Shown here in pieces: positions 13,301 through 25,700 of a DNA stretch of 64,000 nucleotides; the stretch's first letter is position 1, and every line of letters starts with the position of its first letter. Under the pieces are notes generated by a model that made no database searches, had not been told where the DNA came from, and saw only the letters and a list, made by a program, of their open reading frames with translations. The translations under genes and the position numbers were made by a program. Source of the DNA: Fomitopsis serialis (taxonomy: Eukaryota; Basidiomycota; Agaricomycetes; Polyporales; Fomitopsidaceae). Location of the stretch: the NCBI RefSeq assembly GCF_022376445.1, contig NW_025955065.1, positions 79,717 to 143,716 on the forward strand. Reading direction: 5' to 3'.

Positions 13301-14529
13301 AAGGCGATCCGTCGATCGAGGAGACCCGAAAAGCGCGGTACGTTTCACCTCTTGGTTTAGCGTGCTGGCTGTTCACATCCCCCCGTCATGAAGTGCCTCA
13401 GAGACCCGATGCGTCGTTTGCGACAGACCCCCTGTCCTCAAGACCGACGCTACGTCCGACTCGAGGTCCTACACGATGTGTTGTCTCGGGAGGTACGGGG
13501 AAGCTCGCGACGAACGCTGTCCGGACGCAGATTGAGGTGCGATCCTCGTTTCCCGCAGTATCATCATTTTGTGTCCTCGCCATTGCGATGTCTGCGCACA
13601 CGCCCCCGGATTTTGTACATACAGGACCTTACCACTCCCTTCGGACAGCTTCTGACGGTGTCAATGGTTGTTCATTATCGACTAACGCACCGTACGTTGC
13701 CAATACCCACCCGTTTATTACCCTATTATGCCAAGTATTCAGCGACTCGTAGGACGGATAGATAAGTACCCGTCGACGGCTTATATGCCGTCAAAAGGAA
13801 TTCGAAGAATTGTCCCTAGCTGTGCGCGACACGAGATGACATTCATTAATGGTCCTGTTTTGACGTGGCTCGCCAGTGGTCTGGAGGAGCAATGACGCGA
13901 CTGGTCGGGTACAACCGCAGTCGACCGGTAGAGATGCAATCTGGGGCGCTTCGCGGATGCTAAATTTAGTTCCGCGGCTCGACGAGTTCCTGACGTCAGA
14001 CCATCTCCTTCCCTTCACACTGGTTCAAGCTCCTTAATTTACCTCCGCACCGCACCGCATTTATGACCGAGTGCCATCCGGCGACCTTTAATCCTTCCAA
14101 ATGCGTTCTCCGCCGTCGATTCTGTGAGAACAAGCGTAACGGCGGTCGATCAGCGCGAGTGTCCCGGGCGCAGACGATGCCCGAAGGGCAATCGCGTGAG
14201 GTAGGTACACGACTTTCTACCCTTTATATACCCCTCCCCTTATCCATTCTCGGCCAGGTACTATCGCGGCCGAGCTTGCGAGCTCGTCCCTGACCGTATG
14301 CTCCAACAGATTCATCGAGACACCGGCTGCTTCAGAACAGCGCTACTGCAAGCATCATCTTGTCAGTACTTCCGGAAAATATAATTACAGAGCATTAGAG
14401 CCACAGTGGTTGTGGAAACAGCGTACACTGGCACTGAAGCACAGACTCGGGCGTCCTCAACTTACAAGAGCGGCAACACCACGACACCACGAGTCAGGAA
14501 GTCTCGACTAAGGATAGCGAGACAGACTA
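10310..14529. other. Intergenic, duplicated 3' flank of DUF6535 gene 1
   Basis: No gene recognised. About 10310-11480 is related to the sequences right after DUF6535 genes 2 (34059-34910) and 3 (41568-42700); a landmark is 'agctatggtctcggag' near 10550, 34255 and 41813. About 13745-14035 is a copy of the 45-340 repeat. Between 11500 and 13740 there is no feature I can name; ORFs up to 130 codons show no motif. The whole interval has the same length and neighbours as 41568-45601. Confidence 0.6.
13745..14035. repeat. Dispersed repeat, copy 2
   Basis: Related copy of 45-340, in the same orientation. It keeps 'cccgtcgacggcttat', 'gcgcgacacgagatgac' and 'gtggctcgccagtggtct'. It lies downstream of the 3' end of DUF6534 gene A. 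Confidence 0.7.
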
Positions 14530-16565
14530 TCATCCGCAGTACGTATCCAAGCAAACAGTCTCCGGATCCGTGGCTGTAACCTTCCTAGCGCCAATCTTCA
14601 AGTTAGCCGTGCCTTCTGTGAAGCCGGATACGTAGGACACCTCGTCACTGCCGGACTGCAGGTGTTGGCGAGCATTCAGGCTGAAGGAAGTGTGAATAAG
14701 GTGCAAGTTAGCGCAGACGATGGAAGCCCATGGTTGTTGCTTACACGGCCATCATCGAGTTAACATACACTGTGAGAGAAATTCGGTGAGTTCAGGCATC
14801 AGAGTAGACATGCTGTGGCGTACTCTTGACCCCCGCACAGTTGAAGATGAACCACGTCAACGTGCTGGGTGCGATAGACGACAGGAACTGACACGGCGTT
14901 GATCTCTAGCTCTGGGCGCTGACCAAGTGTCGAACATAAAGACGAACCATTCCTAGATTTACGATCTGTATCACGCTTGAAGGCGATCAGTCTGGAGTCA
15001 GCGAGATGGTCCAGTGGGATCGGCAAAACGCACGTCGTGAGGATCCCGCGGTTGACGATGTAGACTGTAAGTGTCCGGATGACATTGTCGGTGCTTCAGG
15101 CGCACATGTCAGCCCGGTACGGATCGAAATGCAGAGAAATTACACACTTTTTGAAGCCCGTCATCCTGCTGCGCAACATCCAGCAGAGGGCAATGCATAT
15201 ACATACGTCCGCTCCTGCAGCGGCACAATTGTTTATGGCGCTCGGTACCTGCGTGTCTGTCGTCTCAAATCAGTTCATCGTACTTGGCCTAGAGGCTTAC
15301 CACGTCTGGGCGAAGAGTATTTGAGATAATCCAGCCGTGCGTACTGGAACAAGTCAATGTGCGGCCATTCGTGACCCACAGCTCTGCTTACGCAGTATCG
15401 TAGACTCCCACTGTCAATGGCGAAGGAGTAGTCAGCGCCGCGGCGATCTGCTATGGATTATGCCATCTCACCGAGGCCGGATACTAGCATCGTGCGTGGT
15501 CACCGTACAGTCAAGCGATCATGATCTTCCCGACATATAACTCACTGAAAGCCAGTAGAGACAGTACCATCTATCTCAGGCATGTCCATGTCAGCATGCA
15601 GCGTTCCGATGAATGGAGAAGTGCGCTCACGGGGGGGATAGTCACTGTCAGTCGCATTAAGTTATACGTTGATCTGGACTGCCCAAATACTGACAAACGT
15701 AGAGGGTTCAGCATTAGCCACCAGATGCAGGATTAGACCCACGTCGCCAAATTCCGTGGATATAGAAGCTACATATCGTGATATGGATCAGAATTCACGT
15801 AGCAGTGCTAGAGCCGGTGGATTTGGATACATTTGAACAACGCATATAGTCGCGCGCTGATCGGATTCAAGTTATCAGTCGTGTATTATGTTTGCTCAAT
15901 TGTTCGAGAGAAGGATATCCGCACCAGCATCGCATATTGCACCTATGTCATTGATATTCGACGGCTGAGCCTCCAACGAGAAGTCTACAAAACTCACTGC
16001 AAAAATTCTAGAGAACTCTGCGTTAGAAGAAAGCAGGCGATGCGAGCAGATCAAAAGTACTTCGGCACGACGGTAAGGGCAAGTAGCTGCGCGTGGCCCT
16101 GAACAACATAGGACCATACAATCTGCCATATGATCAACCTCGCTCAGCATAAGGAGGAAATTAAGATATCTGGAGGCCACATACACCGACGTCCGAGATG
16201 GTTATGACCGTGTCGAGCGTCCTTGTCGACCTAGTAGTCAGTCCCATGCTACCGAGCGTCAAACCCTCGCACCAACAATGTGCAGAACACCTGAATGATC
16301 CGCCAAAAATCAGAGCTATACTGCGTCGTGACAAACACAGAACGCACGAGTGTCTTCACGAGTAGTCTGTCGCGGCGCAGATAGTGCCAAGAGTAATACG
16401 CGACTTGAGCCAATGTCGAGCCGTAGAACCTGCCGCCGGTGCAATGAATCAGTTCGGGTCCCTCAGGGCGAGGCAGTACCAGGGAAAAACTCACAATGCG
16501 GAGAAAAGTGCGCCAATTAACACACTGCCCATCGTAGGGTTCAAATTGAGTTGTAATATAGACAT
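14530..16565 (-). CDS. DUF6534-type integral membrane protein, paralogue A (multi-exon)
   Basis: Read on the minus strand. Exon 1 (16565-16495) encodes MSILQLNLNPTMGSVLIGAL.. with a GTGAGT donor. Exon 2 encodes FYGSTLAQVAYYSWHYLRRD. Later pieces near 15130-15220 encode NCAAAGADVCICIALCWML..RMTGFKK and near 15033-15093 TDNVIRTLTVYIVNRG. Near 14745-14774 is TVYVNSMMAV, cut by an intron (GTAAGC..TTCAG), and the last exon (14680-14530) encodes LNARQHLQ..VSYVSGFTEG and ends at TGA. These are the order and motifs of DUF6534, a fungal seven-helix-like family of unknown function ('R.GFK..TD..I..L..Y.IN.G' and 'LYVNS..A.LNAR'). The middle exons (15300-16400) could not be joined with confidence, so intactness is open. 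Paralogue B shares the same landmarks. Confidence 0.65.
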
Positions 16566-18109
16566 AGTACTCGGCAGAATGGTTGAGGTTGCAGCAAACT
16601 GAACAGTCCAAGGGCGCAGCTTCGCCGTATCTGACTTGGACATCGCATACACAGAGACACGATGTCCAAGCTTTATGATACGTGGACTTTGTTTACCGCT
16701 ATCACCAATCACAACTAACGACCCGCCACCTGAACTGGCCCAGTTGTAACTTACCACGACTCGGGCAAAGTAGGTACCAATGAGGCACCTCGACGGAGAA
16801 CCCATCTCTTCTGCGGTGTCGTATCAATGGTGCAATTGAGAAGCTCAGATTGATATCTGAGTATCAGGTGGTAGAGCTTCATGTACTTACCAATGGTGAT
16901 TCATCGTGGAGGAGGGGATCATAGGACTCCAGACAAGGCGCCGATATGTCCGATCCTGGTGCGGCGATACACGCCCAAATAGGACACCTATGTCAAATCC
17001 TGGTGCGGCGATCTTCCTGCGAAATGAAGGGCGCGAGGTCTGATCCATATGCGGCCATACAGGCTCCGCACTGGCATGTCCTACCACCATACAGACAGTG
17101 ATTGCACCTTGTATAAAGTGCATGCTGTAAATGCAACTACTTTTGGGGCATAGATTCCTCTGTAGAAAACACGGAACTTGGCGAGTCCGTCGAGATCAAA
17201 GCACCTTCAAGTTGAACAGTGGAAGATGATCAAGTGTGGACGAAGACTCATCGTACAGCTGCGGAGAAAAGCAAGTTTTACTTCACTTTCCAACTAGTTT
17301 GCTCCATAACTGACGATGGTATCAGCGGATCTTGGTGAGTAGCAATGGCCATAGTGCGGGCGCCGGGGGTTATGTACAACGAAGGGCGGGAGGCCATCTC
17401 CCCTGCATTCCGACATTCCGACATGACCGATGGTGCGCGGCGTGCGATAACCTCGGCGCTCTACGTGCGTGGCTCGAGGATGTACTGCAGAACAGCTTGC
17501 ATGAGTAGTCGAGGATAGCGCAGACTTGATCGCGCACAGCATCGGACGACTGGTAAAGATGTGATCTTCAAGTTAGGCGCTTCGCAGATGCTAGTACCTC
17601 CTCCAGTAAGTACTAACCTATGATGGTAGAGTGTCTGTCGCTTCGTCTAGGTCCAGCGGTCGTCTTGACTAGGAGACGCACGCCGTCGCATATGTCAAAC
17701 ATGGTGCAGTAGGTCGTCAGCTCTGTCGAGAACACAAGTCGTGGCCGTCGGAAGAAAGGTCGAGGCGCGTGCGGAACAAGCGCCCTGCGGTCATGATCAG
17801 GCTCAGCCTGACAGCCTGAGCGGTGTATCTGTCCATTAGAGCACGTGCACAGGCCGCAGCGACTCGGTGGTATACGTCCTCGATCGCGTCGGAAATATGC
17901 GATGCGGCGCTTTACGGTGGAGGGCTTCTGTGTACAGCCCCGGGCCCTGCACGTCGTTGCGTGTCCTACACCCCGAGCTAAGTTACGTGAAGCCGTGCGT
18001 CTGAGTCCCCTACACGCAGCTGCTGTTCACCCCGCCCTGCCATAGTCCTCTCGCTCTCTCGGCCCCGTTGCATCTCTCTATGCTAGATTGATCAACATCC
18101 GACGCCGTC
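16566..18109. other. Intergenic, no gene recognised
   Basis: The first part is the 5' flank of DUF6534 gene A; 'cgtggaggaggggatcat' near 16905 recurs near 47970 upstream of gene B. About 17555-17600 resembles the 'ggtaaagatg' repeat seen near 45282. About 17680-17790 is a diverged copy of 5200-5310. The last 100 bp are pyrimidine-rich and match the promoter side of the DUF6535 genes. Confidence 0.55.
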
Positions 18110-18196
18110 ATGGACCCGTCCGAGGTACGCACTATCATTTTCGCTGGCAGAGCAGGAAGACTGACTATATCTCTGTTGCATCCGTGTATTGTATAG
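18110..18196 (+). pseudogene. Orphan exon 1 and intron 1 of a DUF6535 gene
   Basis: ATGGACCCGTCCGAG followed by a GTACGC donor and an intron ending in GTATAG is nearly identical to exon 1/intron 1 of DUF6535 gene 2 (30561-30645: MDPPE, GTACGC..TATAG) and parallels genes 1 and 3. After 18196 the similarity stops: the expected GAACCGTCG exon 2 is replaced by unrelated sequence. The upstream side keeps the pyrimidine-rich promoter-like stretch. I read this as a fourth family member of which only the 5' end was duplicated or retained. Confidence 0.7.
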
Positions 18197-20694
18197 CAGT
18201 CGATCCCGTCAAGGCGCGTCCCTCGTCAAGCTCGAGATCAGTCAAGGGTACCACGAGCAGTTCCTCATGCGCCGACGAGGCACTCAGAGGATAGCGACTA
18301 AGTTGTATCACGGACGACCACGCGACCGTCATCGCGTGCCTCGTGTGGGTGCTGAGCAACAACGTCGGCAGGTCGAGCGGTGATTGAGCAGAGGGTGCCA
18401 GACCGGGGTGGGATCGCTTCTGTTGAGGTTGGGGCGAGAGGGCGGGCTGGGGCCGACGATCTCCAACGCGATCTTGGCTCGCTGGCTTGGTGTCGGTGGC
18501 CGACGTCGAGACAGGTTGTTGAGACCGACGACCGCAACACGAAGATCGACCGGCAGGAGGTTCCGCGAGACGGGAACTTGTAATATGCCACTCTCCAAGC
18601 ATCGACTGTGCTCACACCGTGCTGCGAATGAAATCATTTTGGATCAAAACGTCTCGCGAAATGGACATGGAGCTCGAAGACGAAGGCGGTACCGTGATCG
18701 GGGGTTCTCGCCGGATTTTCTGAAGCATGGCAGTGACGCTCGTGCGGCGTGCATCTGTTCGGTCGATGCAGACTGACACGATACAGCCAAATCTGAAACG
18801 AGCTCACCATCGCACCTGTGTTAAGAGAACCCACGAACTAGCTCAACGCGTGCTTTGTCGTAGACTCGTACATCGCGCGGACCCGCCATGAGCTCGCAAC
18901 TTCACGAAGCTCGAGTGCTCCACAGCATTCATGACTACCCAGCAAAAGAGCATCGGTCTTGCAATATAGATAGATCACGTATATGATCACATACGATCTG
19001 AGGAACGTTATCCGTCCACTGACAAGCAGTGCCACACCGTCTTGCCTGCAATGCTCGCACGAATGGATCATCGTCGATGCACCCCGATGTTTGCCTGCCC
19101 GGAAATGAGGCGTTCACCCATCTATCTGGGCCACTCGAGGGTCAGCTTCCGAGGTTCCAAAGGACAGCAGATGACCAGAAGTCCACAGAACTCACCTTCG
19201 AATACACCGCAGCCTATGTAGGTCGGGAGCTATAGCGTACCGTTGTCCAGAACTTTTTCACTGGCATCTGTTGTACCCACGATGCTTGCCTTGCACAGCG
19301 TCGTCGCCGTTCATCCTTGCACAGCGAAGGACCGCAGTCTCTCCCACGGCTCACCATCGCAGATACATGAGAAGAAGAGAACCGGATGTCAGACATTGCA
19401 CCCGCAATACACATCTTCAAACTCAACTTCGTCATTCCACGAAGCCTCGAAGCTGTTCAGATACAGATGTCAGTTACCGCATTTCTCCTATTGGCGAGAG
19501 GCTCCTCCCCATCCGCCTTCGGATGTAGACACATCTGTCTACGTCTTCACATCCATATCTCTGCTGCATCGCCCGCACGAGGCATCTACGATGACCACAT
19601 GCATTCAAAGGCGGCCGGATATCTGCTTCGAGGTGGGAGCTGTGCGGATCACAGACGGGTTCTTCATTTAACGTGAGTTGAGTAGAAGCACTCACACAGC
19701 ATAACTTGAATGCGTGTCGAGTAACTGTTGGCCACGCGCAATGACCTGTAATCGGGACACCTCACCAGGCGTGACTTGGGTGTGACGATCCTTAACGCCG
19801 CCCAGACGCAGGCGTAAAGCTGAGACAGCTCACCTCAATCCCTCCGTCGAGAGGGATCGCTGGGTCGCCTCATGTTTGGCGGCCCATTGCACGCGCACCC
19901 CCATTGGACTCTACTACTTGCCAACCGAACATCCCATTGCTAGTGCATGTATGCAGACCGCCATCGTTGCAGAGTACGACAGCCCACCCATCAGTCAATA
20001 CAGAAAAGGCAGCATATAAAAGGCAGCCAGACGAGGAAGTAGTAACGACCGTCATGACGGTATTGGCAGCGCGGAAGCGGAGAGGTCTGAAAAGACAGTA
20101 CCGACGATGCCAGTGCCATCGCAGCACTGGCGCCGGAGCCAACACCGCCAGCGGCGGAGGTGGCTATCTGCAGGGAAGAGAAAGACATCATGATGGGCAG
20201 GATGACGTGTTGCAGATATATCGCGACGGACCGTATCCTCGAGTTTGCCATCTCTTCTCCTGTCCGGCGCCCTGCTGCAGCCCATCCAAGTTGACCGGAT
20301 GCGCCACATGCTGGTCGTTGCCCGCGTACAACGCACCGAATGGACGGTTGACAGGCTTCGCCGCGGGGCGCGGGTGCACCGCATACGGCTGCGACGAGGC
20401 GACTCGGAGGCGTACACGGGCTGGTACGCGGGCGAGGCAATGGACATGTGTGGGGAGACACGGGCGAGGCGAAGCCGTCGAGCTTCGCGACACTCTTGGA
20501 AGAAAGAAACCCCAGCAGCCGCAACATCGGCCAGTCCACCAATCAGCCTTCATTTCGTCGATAAATGTCGGAGAACGAGTAATGGAGATGTGGATATGCG
20601 CTACGAGAACGTCGACGTTCGCGCGAGGATAAGCGCAGGACTCTCAGTCCGCGGGCATTGGTAGTGGCGGATGCAGTGAGGGACGTATGCATTG
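18197..20694. other. Region without an identified gene
   Basis: GC-rich sequence with overlapping ORFs on both strands (longest 242 codons + at 19904-20632, and 183 codons - at 19991-20542). Neither shows a motif I recognise, and the two cannot both be real. A coding segment ending at the LINE insertion site is possible (see findings). 18197-19900 holds only short frames. Confidence 0.4.
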
Positions 20695-20708
20695 CAGTGA
20701 AGAAGGCG
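20695..20708. repeat. Target-site duplication, 5' copy
   Basis: The 14-mer cagtgaagaaggcg occurs here and again at 26981-26994, exactly bordering the LINE. The length suits target-primed reverse transcription. Confidence 0.85.
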
Positions 20709-20845
20709 GGACTCTCCTTGGCTTCGTACCACCACCTTCGGCGATTTTCCCACGGTCGATTAGGCCAACCGGGAAGCACGACCGAAGACAAGTGGACTTC
20801 TAGCAGGGCATACACTGCCCAACTTTCAACAATCCATACTCCGTA

Positions 20846-22750
20846 TTGACCTACTTGCTCATGGCTGACAATGGAAAGAAGTCAACACCAAAGACGACAG
20901 ACAGAACGAGTACGACGCGGCCTCCGGCGTCCAAGGCACCCAGCATGTCGACCAGAAGCTCTCAAGTAGCAGCGAGCGACAATCCTACCGTACGACCGTT
21001 TGACACCGAACAGGCCATCAAATACCTGTCGCAATGGTCTCTCGTACCTGACGAAGTAGAACCGAATACGGAAACACTTGCTAATGGACTGCTTTTGCTA
21101 GCGCACAAGAGCAACTCAACGTTCGTCACCGACGGCCTCCGTGCTCTCGCAACCTACGCACGGCTGATCACTGCGAACGAAATTGCAAGTAAAGTGCGAG
21201 ACGACCTCCTCGTCACGCTGAAGGCGAACGAAAACCAACACTCACGGCTCGACGACCTAGTGGAGCGATGCGAGCAATCAGGACAGGAGATGTTTGGAAC
21301 GGCGAACAGGATCGTAAACGAGGTGAGCAAACTATCTAAGACTGTTGAAGACGCCTCGCGTCTACGAGCGAAGCTCGAGGAAACAGTTAAGAAGGCGGAC
21401 GAGACCATCGCATCCGCGCAGACCAGTGTATCGAACGCCGCTGAACGTCGTCCCGACGAGCGTGCCGCAGAGGGAATACTAGAACCTGGCGAGATCAGGA
21501 ACCCTACATATGCCACTGTCATCAACCATGCCCTCCCAACCTCGCATGCGTCGACGCTTGCTACGCAGACACTGCGAGAAAAGCAAGTTTTAGTGGACGG
21601 AATTATCACGCGACATGCAGAGGGACTCACACTCTCCGAGGGAGATCTACTCGAGAAGGCCAAGGTGGCCATAGACCTGATGCGCGAGCGCGACATCATA
21701 ATCCCAGAGGGACTGCACTTCAAGTCGTCGCGTATCATGCCCAACGGAGGAGTCATCTACGAGATGAACTCCGCCGAATCTGCACGGTGGCTCAGGCGTA
21801 TCACCACCGCAGAAATGTTCGCTGCCACCATGGGCGGCGAAAACGTCACCGTACGAGAACGATCGTACCCGGTCTTCGTCGAATTCGTACCTATCCATTG
21901 TGACCTTACTGACCCCTACGCGCTCATCGAGTATGCGAATGCCAGTAACATAGAGAGTGGAGCACTCACCAGTGCCAAATGGATCAAGCCCGAAGCACGT
22001 CGAACCGAACGCCAAACAGTTGCTCATGCGATCTTCAAGTTCAACTGTCCGCGAGCTGCCAACCATGCCATCCGGCATGGGATGATCATACGAGGAAAAA
22101 AGGTATATGCCCGAAAACCGGAACAAGAACCCCGTCGCTGTCACCGTTGCCAGAAGGTCGGAGCTGATCACAACGCTAAGGACTGCAAGAAACCGCAGGT
22201 ATGCGGTACCTGCGGCCTAGGGCACGACTCCCGTGACTGCACAGTCGAGGACCCGAAGTCCTTCCACTGCGTAAACTGCGACGTGGATGGACACGCTGCG
22301 TGGTCCCGGAAGTGCCCCCACTTCGAGACGGCGAGGAAACGCAGGCTCGAACGCTCCAAGGAGAGCCTGTACAGGTACTACCCGACTGCTGACGACCCCT
22401 CGTCCTGGGAGCTCGTCCAAGAAACCCCGGCAACCAACCCGAATCCCGCATACCCACCGATGTACCAGCGTCAGACACAACCTGACCGATGGGACCATGA
22501 GCCCTGGCGCCCGACGGGCCGCCATGGACACCACTCAGGCGACCGCAACTCCTCACGCCAACGTCCAGAGCAGCCCACAAACAACGCGAACACCACACCA
22601 GTCGGACGCCCAAGCCAAGCGGCCCGCGCTGCTCATTCCCGGGCTCAGAATCCTGCTCGCCAGACCACCCTAGACGACATGCGCTTCGGCTCGCGTCCTG
22701 CGTCCGCGCAAAACATTCGGGGGACAAACTGGGCTGACGATCATGACTAA
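20846..22750 (+). CDS. LINE ORF1: Gag-like nucleic-acid-binding protein
   Basis: 634 aa, no introns. The N-terminal 70 aa are basic and Ser/Thr/Pro-rich. Residues about 75-200 are helical and charged, with likely coiled coil ('RLRAKLEETVKKADETI'). A globular middle (about 230-410) follows, then three CCHC zinc knuckles: CHRCQKVGADHNAKDC, CGTCGLGHDSRDC and CVNCDVDGHAAWSRKC (about aa 430-495). The tail is Arg/Pro/Gln-rich. In LINEs this protein binds the element RNA and helps form the ribonucleoprotein particle. A second Met at 20861 (MADNGKKS) could be the true start. The last codons overlap the ORF2 start (ATGACTAA). Confidence 0.92.
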   Translation: MTYLLMADNGKKSTPKTTDRTSTTRPPASKAPSMSTRSSQVAASDNPTVRPFDTEQAIKYLSQWSLVPDEVEPNTETLANGLLLLAHKSNSTFVTDGLRALATYARLITANEIASKVRDDLLVTLKANENQHSRLDDLVERCEQSGQEMFGTANRIVNEVSKLSKTVEDASRLRAKLEETVKKADETIASAQTSVSNAAERRPDERAAEGILEPGEIRNPTYATVINHALPTSHASTLATQTLREKQVLVDGIITRHAEGLTLSEGDLLEKAKVAIDLMRERDIIIPEGLHFKSSRIMPNGGVIYEMNSAESARWLRRITTAEMFAATMGGENVTVRERSYPVFVEFVPIHCDLTDPYALIEYANASNIESGALTSAKWIKPEARRTERQTVAHAIFKFNCPRAANHAIRHGMIIRGKKVYARKPEQEPRRCHRCQKVGADHNAKDCKKPQVCGTCGLGHDSRDCTVEDPKSFHCVNCDVDGHAAWSRKCPHFETARKRRLERSKESLYRYYPTADDPSSWELVQETPATNPNPAYPPMYQRQTQPDRWDHEPWRPTGRHGHHSGDRNSSRQRPEQPTNNANTTPVGRPSQAARAAHSRAQNPARQTTLDDMRFGSRPASAQNIRGTNWADDHD

Positions 22751-25700
22751 CACACGGCGACCAATGCTCCACGACTTGCGACTACTCTCCATCAACTGCA
22801 ACAAATCACTCGACGGACAACTAGCCCTTCTCAGCAATATCCGTTCTGCTACTCACCACTATGACCTCATTCTTATACAGGAACCTTGCCTACCGAACGT
22901 AAACGGCTTACGACTTACACGAGCGACGCCAGACTGGCGAGTCATATACCCATCATGCCACCATGACACCACTCGGCGAACCCGCTCTGTCATCCTTGTC
23001 AATCGCAAGGTTGCGACTGACGCTTGGACAAGCATCCCCACCGACAACCCAGATGTAACTGCGATAACCCTCGACACGTCGAAAGGTAAAGTCCATATTT
23101 TCAATGTATACAATGATCAGACCCACGACAACAACACACGAATGCTCACCCGTCTCACCACGACGCTCAACCGCAGACACCCAGGCAGCCATGCACTATG
23201 GATAGGGGACTTCAACCGACACCACCCCCTATGGGATGAACCACGCAACGTCCACCTCTTCGAAGAGCACTACCTCAATGCGGCGCAACACCTACTCGAC
23301 TCGCTAGGCGAACACGAGATGGAGATGCTCCTCCCAGCTGGCACGCCAACCCTACAAGCCAACAACAGCAAGAACTTCACTCGACCGGACAACGTCTTCG
23401 GCTCGCACGAATTAGGTAACACCGTATTGTCATGTTCAGTCTTCCCCGACCTACGTCCACCATTGACTGACCACTTCCCTATCGAGTTGCACCTCGACCT
23501 ATCTACGCCAGCGACAGTGCTACCGAGTAAGTACAATATTCGCATGACTGACTGGGATACCTTTAGGAAAGCACTTGAACATGAGATAGCGAGGCGGAGC
23601 ATTCCCTGCACCCGAATCGCAACAGTTGAAGACTTCGACCAGCGTCTCCAAGACCTAACAGATGCAATCCAACAGACCATGCGCCAAGAGATCCCAGAGA
23701 CTAAACCGTCACGGTATGCGAAGCGATGGTGGACGAAAGATCTCGAGAAGCAGCGCGTAGAAGTCCAACGACTCAACAAACAGTCATTCATACTCCGTGA
23801 GTACCCTGCCCATCCTGCACATGCAGAGTACAAAACCGCACGCAATCGATATATCGATGTGATTCGAGCGACAAAGAAGGAGCACTGGGAAACCTGGCTA
23901 GAGTCTGCCACGTCGCAGACAGTCTGGACGATAGGGAAATACATACAGATGGGTGCTACTGACGGTGGACAGGCACGTATTCCAGATCTCAAGAAACCAG
24001 ATGGTACGGGCACTGTGTCCGGAAATGTAGAGAAGAGCCAAATCCTCTATGGCGCCTTCTTTCCTCCCGAATGCCCCCCTCCAGACATCCCTCCTACCCA
24101 CGAATACCCTCCACCTCACTTCCCCACTCGCCCTGTCTCCGATGCACAGATCCGCGATGTTATTCAGAGACTCAAGCCGTGGCGCGCACCAGGCCCAGAT
24201 GGTATACCCAATGACGTCTACCGCCACTGTGCCGACCTCCTCATCCCGCTGCTTGGCCCACTCTATCGCGCGACCTTCGAATTGAAATACTTCCCGGCTG
24301 CCTGGAAGGAAGCGAAGACAGTGGTCCTTCGCAAACCTGGTCGAGATGACTACCAACTCCCAGGATCCTACCGCCCTATAGCCCTCATGAACTGCATGGG
24401 GAAGATCTTATCTGCGTGTGTCATCGAGTCCCTGAAGTTCGAACTCGAGACGAGATCCCTACTCCCTAATACCCACTTTGGTGGCCGTCCCGGCCGCAGC
24501 GCCACCGATGCGATCATGCTCCTAGTCACCACCATCAAAGACGCATGGCGGAACGGCCTCAAAGCCTCCACCCTCTTCCTCGACGTCAAAGCTGCCTTCC
24601 CCAGCGCGAGCCCAGAACAACTGTTTCACGATATGCGTGACTTGGGAATCCCAGACGACCTCGTAGACTGGTACCGACGTAAAATGGATGGACGGACTAC
24701 CGTCCTCCTCTTTGATGATTACCAGTCCAAGCCATTCATCCTCCGTAGAGGGATCAACCAAGGTGATGCCGACTCGGGTGACCTGTACAACATCTACAAC
24801 TCGCCGCTCCTACGATCAGACATCAAGAGGGTCACGACCTCCGGCTTCATCGACGATGTCGCTGTCACTGCAGTAGGAAAGACCTTCCGTCGCACGCACC
24901 AGCTTCTTCGGCAATACATGGAAGACAAACGCCCTGGCCAGAGCGCACTCCACTGGTCAGCAACCCGACACTCTGCGTTCGAGATGAACAAACTCGCACT
25001 GCTCAATCATGACCCGGCAGGCGACGACGAGGGTCCCGCCCTCCGACTGTCGCAGCAGACCATCCCAGCCTCGAACTTCACCAAATACCTCGGTGTCATC
25101 GTCGACCGACAATTGCGATGGAAAGAACACACTGCCCGTGCACTCGCCAAAGGGACGACGTGGCTCAACCTCTTCAGACGCATCGCCAAACCTACCCAAG
25201 GCGTTGTTTTCCGGTACATCAAGCAACTCTACCTCTCTATCCTCGTCCCACGGATGCTCTATGCTGCGGAAATATGGCTCACTCCCACCTACGACATCCC
25301 AGGCAAATCACGCCGTCATGGCTCGGTTGGCGCAGTCCAACGCCTATCACGGGTCCAGAGACAAGCCGCGCTATTGATCACAGGTGCGATGCGAACTACG
25401 GCATCAGACGTACTCGACGCGCATGCGAACCTACTTCCCTTTGACCTTCTTGTTGACCGTGTTACGATACAGGCTGCTACTAGGTTACTTACATTACCAC
25501 CTTCCCACCCACTATACGATAGAATCCAGGATGCGCGCACCCCCGTGAATCATCATAAGTCCCCCCTCCACGAGCTCACTCAAGCCCTTCGGCTCGACAG
25601 ATGCCGAAATGTCGAACACATCCAGGCGACTCGGCAGCCTCCAGGCTGGATGCCGAGGCATGCAACGGAGATTGCGGACAACAAAGATGTGGCAGAAGAA

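Noticed and set aside
19904..20632. 242-codon ORF upstream of the LINE
   Set aside because: No recognised motif, and strong overlapping ORFs on the other strand; high GC alone can explain it.
21154..21756. 200-codon minus-strand ORF
   Set aside because: Antisense to the LINE ORF1, whose zinc knuckles and length are convincing.
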